Below, piece by piece: positions 60,550 through 64,000 of a stretch of DNA of 64,000 bases. The position numbers and the translations under genes are program-made. The DNA is from CAWKEY01 sp963696315. Its GTDB lineage: Bacteria > Pseudomonadota > Gammaproteobacteria > Methylococcales > Methylomonadaceae. The stretch spans positions 1-64,000 of the forward strand of contig CAVOJU010000012.1 of the NCBI GenBank assembly GCA_963696315.1. Reading direction: 5' to 3'. Below the pieces are notes generated by a model. It had not been told where the DNA came from. It made no database searches and saw only the letters and a list, made by a program, of their open reading frames with translations. The first letter of the stretch is position 1, and the number at the start of each line of letters is the position of its first letter.

Positions 60550-61032
60550 TTAGTCCCTGAAATTATTGAATTGCAGCGGCATTTCCAGCTTTTCTTCTCT
60601 CAGCATTTTAATGACCTCTTGCAGATCGTCCCGATTTTTACCGGTGACACGGACTTGTTCGCCCTGGATGGCTGCCTGGACTTTCAGCTTTTTGTCTTTG
60701 ATTAATTTAACGATTTTTTTCGCCAACAGCGTATCCAGACCCTGTTTCATGATGATTTCCTGGCGTACCGATTTGCCGCCAGGCTTAGGATCACCCACCT
60801 CCATACAGGCTATATCAACGCCGCGCCGGCTGAGTTTAGCGCAGATAACGCTGAACATTTGTTGCAATTGAAACGTCGATTGCGATGTCATAATCAATTT
60901 ATCGTCCGTCAATTCGAAGCTGGAGTCGGTGCCCTTAAAATCAAAGCGGGTGCTCACTTCTTTATTGGCTTGATCGACGGCGTTTTTAATTTCGTGTTTG
61001 TCAAATTCAGAAACAATGTCAAAGGAAGGCAT
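60550..61032 (-). CDS. yajQ: YajQ family cyclic-di-GMP-binding protein
   Basis: Protein of 160 residues: MPSFDIVSEFDKHEIKNAVDQ, RFDFKGTDSSFEL, and KIKDKKLKVQA-like (KLIKDKKLKVQAAIQGEQVRVTGK). YajQ proteins bind nucleotides; in Xanthomonas the relative binds c-di-GMP and modulates a LysR partner. The size and motifs are complete. Single gene, with no linked partner. Confidence 0.95.
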   Translation of the reverse strand: MPSFDIVSEFDKHEIKNAVDQANKEVSTRFDFKGTDSSFELTDDKLIMTSQSTFQLQQMFSVICAKLSRRGVDIACMEVGDPKPGGKSVRQEIIMKQGLDTLLAKKIVKLIKDKKLKVQAAIQGEQVRVTGKNRDDLQEVIKMLREEKLEMPLQFNNFRD

Positions 61033-61069
61033 CAGGATTCGTAGTGGTTGTAACAGGAAAATTTACTAT

Positions 61070-61102
61070 AAAGGCGTTGCCTGCATTATTCAACGCCTTT
61101 TT
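61070..61102 (-). terminator. Hairpin downstream of cca
   Basis: AAAGGCGTTG ... CAACGCCTTT, a 10-bp perfect stem with an 11-base loop, between the yajQ start and the cca end. It should stop minus-strand transcription from cca before it enters yajQ; the T-run on that strand is short (CCTTTATAG). Confidence 0.7.
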
Positions 61103-61135
61103 AAAAACCAAACGCATGCCGAAATTTGGTATGGT

Positions 61136-62371
61136 TTAGTCGCCTGGGATATTTTTAATACACTCGGCCACGGCTTGCACTCTTAGTCGACGAATGGCTT
61201 CTCCAATTTGCGACCCCTGAAGTCCACTTTGCAGAATTGCCGCCGTGTCAACCGCTATAGCGGCCCTGGCAGCCTCTATGATGTAGTGGGCTTGCGGGTA
61301 GTCAATCTGTTCATACCCTGTCCGGCCTTTGGCATCGGCCTCGCAGGCCAGTAAAAATTTATCCAAGGTGGTATTGGCGGGCTTAAAAGCACCCAAGGCG
61401 GCCAGCATGTCGGTTAATGTCGAAGCCCGCAATTCAAAGACCCGGTGACAATGCGTGTGATATTGCATAACCAGCAAGGCCAGCACCTTAAATGCGTTAG
61501 GTATGCGCAGGCGAGCGCACAGGTTTTCCAGAACAGGCATGCCATTTTTTTCGTGGCCATAATGATGCGGCCATTGTTCTTCAGGCGTAAGGCCTTTACC
61601 GAGATCGTGCATCAGGGCCGCAAATCGCACTTCGGTACTTGAGGACAGCGCTGCCGCCTGCTCCAGACACAGCAAGCTGTGCACGCCGGTATCGATTTCC
61701 GGGTGATGTTTTTCCGGTTGCGGCACGCCAAACAGGCGGTGGATTTCCGGAAAGATGCTGGCCAGCGCCGCACACTCTCTCAGGATATGGAAAAAGGCGG
61801 ATGGCGTGGGCTCATTGAGCGCCTTAAACAGTTCCGCCCATACCCGCTCAGGCACAAGATGATCAACTTCCCCGGCCGTGACCATATCCTGCATCAGCGC
61901 TCTGGTTTCTTCGGCCAGGGTAAAACCCAGATGCGCATAGCGGGCGGCAAAACGCGCCACGCGCAATATGCGCACAGGGTCTTCAGCAAATGCCGGCGAA
62001 ATATGCCGGAAAATGCGTTTTTCCAGATCACTTTGACCACCGTAGGGATCAATGATCTCCCCCTCGGGACTCATGGCAATGGCATTAATGGTCAGGTCGC
62101 GGCGCCTTAAATCCTGTTCCAGATTGACATCCGGGGCGGCATGCACCATAAAGCCTTTATAGCCGGGCGCGGTCTTCCGTTCCGTGCGGGCCAGGGCATA
62201 TTCTTCATGGCTGTGAGGATGCAGGAACACCGGAAAATCCTTTCCTACCGGCTGAAACCCTTTGGCGATCATGGATTCGGGGGTTTCATTCAGCACCACC
62301 CAATCCCTTTCCTTGACCGGATGATTGAGTAATTTATCGCGGACAGCGCCGCCGACCAGGAAAACTTTCAT
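61136..62371 (-). CDS. cca: CCA-adding tRNA nucleotidyltransferase (multifunctional, with HD domain)
   Basis: Protein of 411 residues. The nucleotidyltransferase head has VGGAVRDKLLNHPVKERDWVVLNE (in parts VGGAVRDKLL and KERDWVVLNE), the RRDLTINAIAM motif, and EDPVRILRVARFAARY. The C-terminal HD phosphohydrolase domain has ALMHDLGKGLTPEEQWPHHYGHE, in parts ALMHDLGKGLTPEE. This is the E. coli type with extra phosphatase and phosphodiesterase functions. It repairs and matures tRNA 3' ends. Confidence 0.96.
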   Translation of the reverse strand: MKVFLVGGAVRDKLLNHPVKERDWVVLNETPESMIAKGFQPVGKDFPVFLHPHSHEEYALARTERKTAPGYKGFMVHAAPDVNLEQDLRRRDLTINAIAMSPEGEIIDPYGGQSDLEKRIFRHISPAFAEDPVRILRVARFAARYAHLGFTLAEETRALMQDMVTAGEVDHLVPERVWAELFKALNEPTPSAFFHILRECAALASIFPEIHRLFGVPQPEKHHPEIDTGVHSLLCLEQAAALSSSTEVRFAALMHDLGKGLTPEEQWPHHYGHEKNGMPVLENLCARLRIPNAFKVLALLVMQYHTHCHRVFELRASTLTDMLAALGAFKPANTTLDKFLLACEADAKGRTGYEQIDYPQAHYIIEAARAAIAVDTAAILQSGLQGSQIGEAIRRLRVQAVAECIKNIPGD

Positions 62372-62472
62372 TAAGATATACAGGCAATTTCAATGTTGGG
62401 CTTAGAATAGCACAGGCATAATGCTTAATACGGCATATTGCGTGCCAGTGAAAAAGCAATTGAGGAAATACC

Positions 62473-63261
62473 GTGACAGTATTTTTATTGAGTTTGATAT
62501 TAGGCCTGTTTTCCGGTTTGGCAGCCGGGCTTTTCGGTGTCGGAGGCGGACTGGTTATCGTGCCGATTCTGGTTTTAGTATTGGCAGCCGAGGGGTTCCC
62601 TGCCGGACTGGTGATGATTATGTCGGTCGCCACTTCATTGGCGACGATCATTGTGACCTCGATAGCGTCCTTGGTGGCACATCACCGTTTAGGCTCCGTA
62701 ATGTGGGAAAAAGTGCTCGGTCTGGGGCCCGGAATAATCGTCGGCGCCGCGCTCGGTGCCGTGGTCGCGGACAATTTGGATGCCGATGTCCTGCGCTCAT
62801 TATTTATTGTTTTTTTATTGTTTGTCGGCGTGCAAATGGCTTTTCAGTTCGAATCCAGACTCCCGCCTTTCAAGCATGTTAAAATGCTTGATTTTGCCGT
62901 GGCGGGCATAATTGGCATGGTTTCGTCAATACTGGGGATAGGCGGCGGCACCTTGACGGTGCCATTCTTGGTCAGCTACCGGCATCCCATGCGCAATGCC
63001 GTGGCCACAGCCAGCGCCTGCGGCTTGCCGATTGCTGTTTTTGGCACATTAAGCTACGCACTCTTGGGCGCCAAGGAGACGCAACTACCGGACTGGAGCC
63101 TGGGCTATGTATATGTGCCCGCTTTTATTGGCATTGCCTTGAGCAGTGTCTTTTCTGCGCCCATTGGGGCAAGATTGGCACATAGACTGCCGGCAAAACA
63201 ATTAAAGCGTTATTTTTCGCTGCTGCTGTTTGTGATGGCCGCCAAGATGATTTGGTATTGA
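62473..63261 (+). CDS. TauE/SafE-family permease
   Basis: Membrane protein of 262 residues with eight segments. The two family repeats are visible: FSGLAAGLFGVGGGLVIVPIL near residue 15 and GIIGMVSSILGIGGGTLTVPFL near residue 145, each with the GxGGG loop. Members export sulfite, sulfoacetate or other organic anions. Neighbours give no hint of the substrate. It is convergent with the following gene. Confidence 0.92.
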   Translation: MTVFLLSLILGLFSGLAAGLFGVGGGLVIVPILVLVLAAEGFPAGLVMIMSVATSLATIIVTSIASLVAHHRLGSVMWEKVLGLGPGIIVGAALGAVVADNLDADVLRSLFIVFLLFVGVQMAFQFESRLPPFKHVKMLDFAVAGIIGMVSSILGIGGGTLTVPFLVSYRHPMRNAVATASACGLPIAVFGTLSYALLGAKETQLPDWSLGYVYVPAFIGIALSSVFSAPIGARLAHRLPAKQLKRYFSLLLFVMAAKMIWY

Positions 63262-63285
63262 GGTGAAGCAATAAGGGGTTTTAAA

Positions 63286-63321
63286 TCAGCCCTCCCCCTT
63301 AATATTAATAGAGAGGGCTGA
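63286..63321. terminator. Bidirectional hairpin between convergent genes
   Basis: TCAGCCCTC and GAGGGCTGA form a perfect 9-bp stem with an 18-base loop, 25 bases after the TauE-type stop and just before the end of the GlcG-like gene on the other strand. Confidence 0.7.
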
Positions 63322-63332
63322 ATCAATAGTGA

Positions 63333-64000
63333 TTATTGGTTTAATTTTTGAGTTTCTGGTAGTGTTGCGGCAACAGCTTTTTCTGTGTGGCCACAGTCTG
63401 GATGTTCAAAGCCGGCGGCCCCTCCACCTGTTTCTCCAGTATAAATAATTTGGTCATTTGAAGATGGGCTCGGACCGGCTGGGACAAAGTCCAGATTTGC
63501 TGCGTGGCGAATGCGCCAAGCAATATTATGATCCGCGCAGGATGAATCACCACTGACTCCGACAGCCCCGATGATTGCTCCATTCGCGCCATAAAGGGCT
63601 AAGCCACCGCCAAAGACATTGACCCCGCCAATTTTCTTTCCAACCATTGGATCATTCGCTGTTCCGTAATCTTTGGCGGAGCCGGCATAAGCGGAAGCTG
63701 TATCGACGGGATTGCTAAACTGTAAGCCAAACAAACTGCCGCCATCTTGGGTAGCTTGGTGCAAATTAGCGGTAGATAAGGCAAAATTGGGTAAACTGAA
63801 TGCATTGGCGGTATTCGCTTTTTGTGCGGAAATAACGCGGCTACCAGGCCATTGTGAATCGCTATCTTCACCCGAGCGGGCGACAGCACAGACGACGCCG
63901 GCTCGATTAACGACCGTTGCCCACATATGGAAGCCGAAGCCACCATTATCTTTTTGTTGCGCATCTATCAGCAATGATTCCAATATGTTGTGAATGGCAT
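63333..64000 (-). CDS. GlcG/HbpS-type heme-binding domain protein (partial)
   Basis: At least 222 residues; the frame is open to the window edge, so the start lies outside. The pattern is that of the GlcG/HbpS (DUF336) family: VVNRAGVVCAVARSGEDS, SRVISAQKANTANAFS, and GGLALYGANGAIIGAVGVSGDSS with the family's GAIGVSG-type turn. The C-terminal 50 residues are extended and end TLPETQKLNQ. Members bind heme or corrinoids; many with this longer form are exported, but the N-terminus is not visible. Confidence 0.85.
   Translation of the reverse strand, partial: AIHNILESLLIDAQQKDNGGFGFHMWATVVNRAGVVCAVARSGEDSDSQWPGSRVISAQKANTANAFSLPNFALSTANLHQATQDGGSLFGLQFSNPVDTASAYAGSAKDYGTANDPMVGKKIGGVNVFGGGLALYGANGAIIGAVGVSGDSSCADHNIAWRIRHAANLDFVPAGPSPSSNDQIIYTGETGGGAAGFEHPDCGHTEKAVAATLPETQKLNQ

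Noticed and set aside
1..64000. CRISPR arrays or cas genes
   Set aside because: No regularly spaced direct repeats of 25-40 bases and no Cas motifs were found. The only tandem repeat is the 45-bp unit near 16.0 kb.
1..64000. rRNA operons and further tRNA genes
   Set aside because: Only one full tRNA cloverleaf was recognised (55,288-55,364); no rRNA landmarks were seen.

Overview
The window looks like chromosome of a gammaproteobacterium. The evidence is the macromolecular-synthesis block rpsU-yqeY-dnaG-rpoD followed by a CAU-anticodon tRNA, the his genes hisB-H-A-F-I-E running into tatABC, the folate pair folK/folB, the metK-ahcY-metF block, and a surface-polysaccharide locus resembling the Pseudomonas common-antigen and wbp clusters. 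The flavour suggests the Methylococcales (gamma methanotrophs), but no diagnostic gene such as pmo, mmo or mxa is present, so this is inference.

Region 1 (1-9.9 kb) is an imperfect giant palindrome. Arms of about 3.7 kb (about 125-3810 and 3816-7501) meet at a 5-nt loop. Each arm carries gmd-wzm-mntA-hepT-wzt. The right arm is mostly intact and the left arm is broken by frameshifts and nonsense changes. Both wzt copies are cut off at the centre, so no full-length Wzt exists here. Just outside the right arm lie an O-acyltransferase gene and rmd; the first 40 bases of the window are the tail of a second rmd. Gmd and Rmd make GDP-D-rhamnose and Wzm/Wzt would export a rhamnan-type polymer. A MntA/HepT toxin-antitoxin pair sits inside the exporter operon.

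Region 2 (9.9-23.0 kb) holds more polysaccharide genes: a GtrA-type flippase, three large GT-C-like membrane proteins (one frameshifted), two GT4 glycosyltransferases, and a FAD oxidoreductase / UPF0104 flippase / GT2 polyprenyl-phosphate glycosyltransferase trio. Region 3 (23.0-27.5 kb) is a complete type I secretion operon (ABC, HlyD, TolC) without a visible substrate. Region 4 (28.1-32.0 kb) is a WbpV-WbpL-WbpM set that makes a deoxy-N-acetyl sugar and starts glycan assembly on undecaprenyl phosphate.

Region 5 (32.4-36.6 kb) holds a coupled LysR / methyltransferase / rhodanese group and typA. Two minus-strand terminator-like hairpins lie in the flanking intergenic regions (31,996-32,462 and 36,584-37,239) and may end small RNAs. 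Region 6 (37.0-41.9 kb) is an accessory island: dispersed palindromic repeats, an IS1380-type element with a perfect 5-bp target duplication inside a small antitoxin-like gene, a decayed ISKra4-type element, an intact RelE/ParE-type toxin-antitoxin pair and a DUF29 gene.

Region 7 (41.9-64.0 kb) is core housekeeping: histidine biosynthesis, Tat translocase, pterin/folate genes, plsY, tsaD, rpsU-yqeY-dnaG-rpoD, tRNA, metK-ahcY-metF, rsmE, a CPBP protease, yajQ, cca, a TauE-type permease, and a GlcG/HbpS-type gene cut by the window edge. Single-base frameshifts in otherwise conserved genes (tatC tail, an SGNH hydrolase, a methyltransferase) suggest that some breaks elsewhere could be sequence errors rather than biology.
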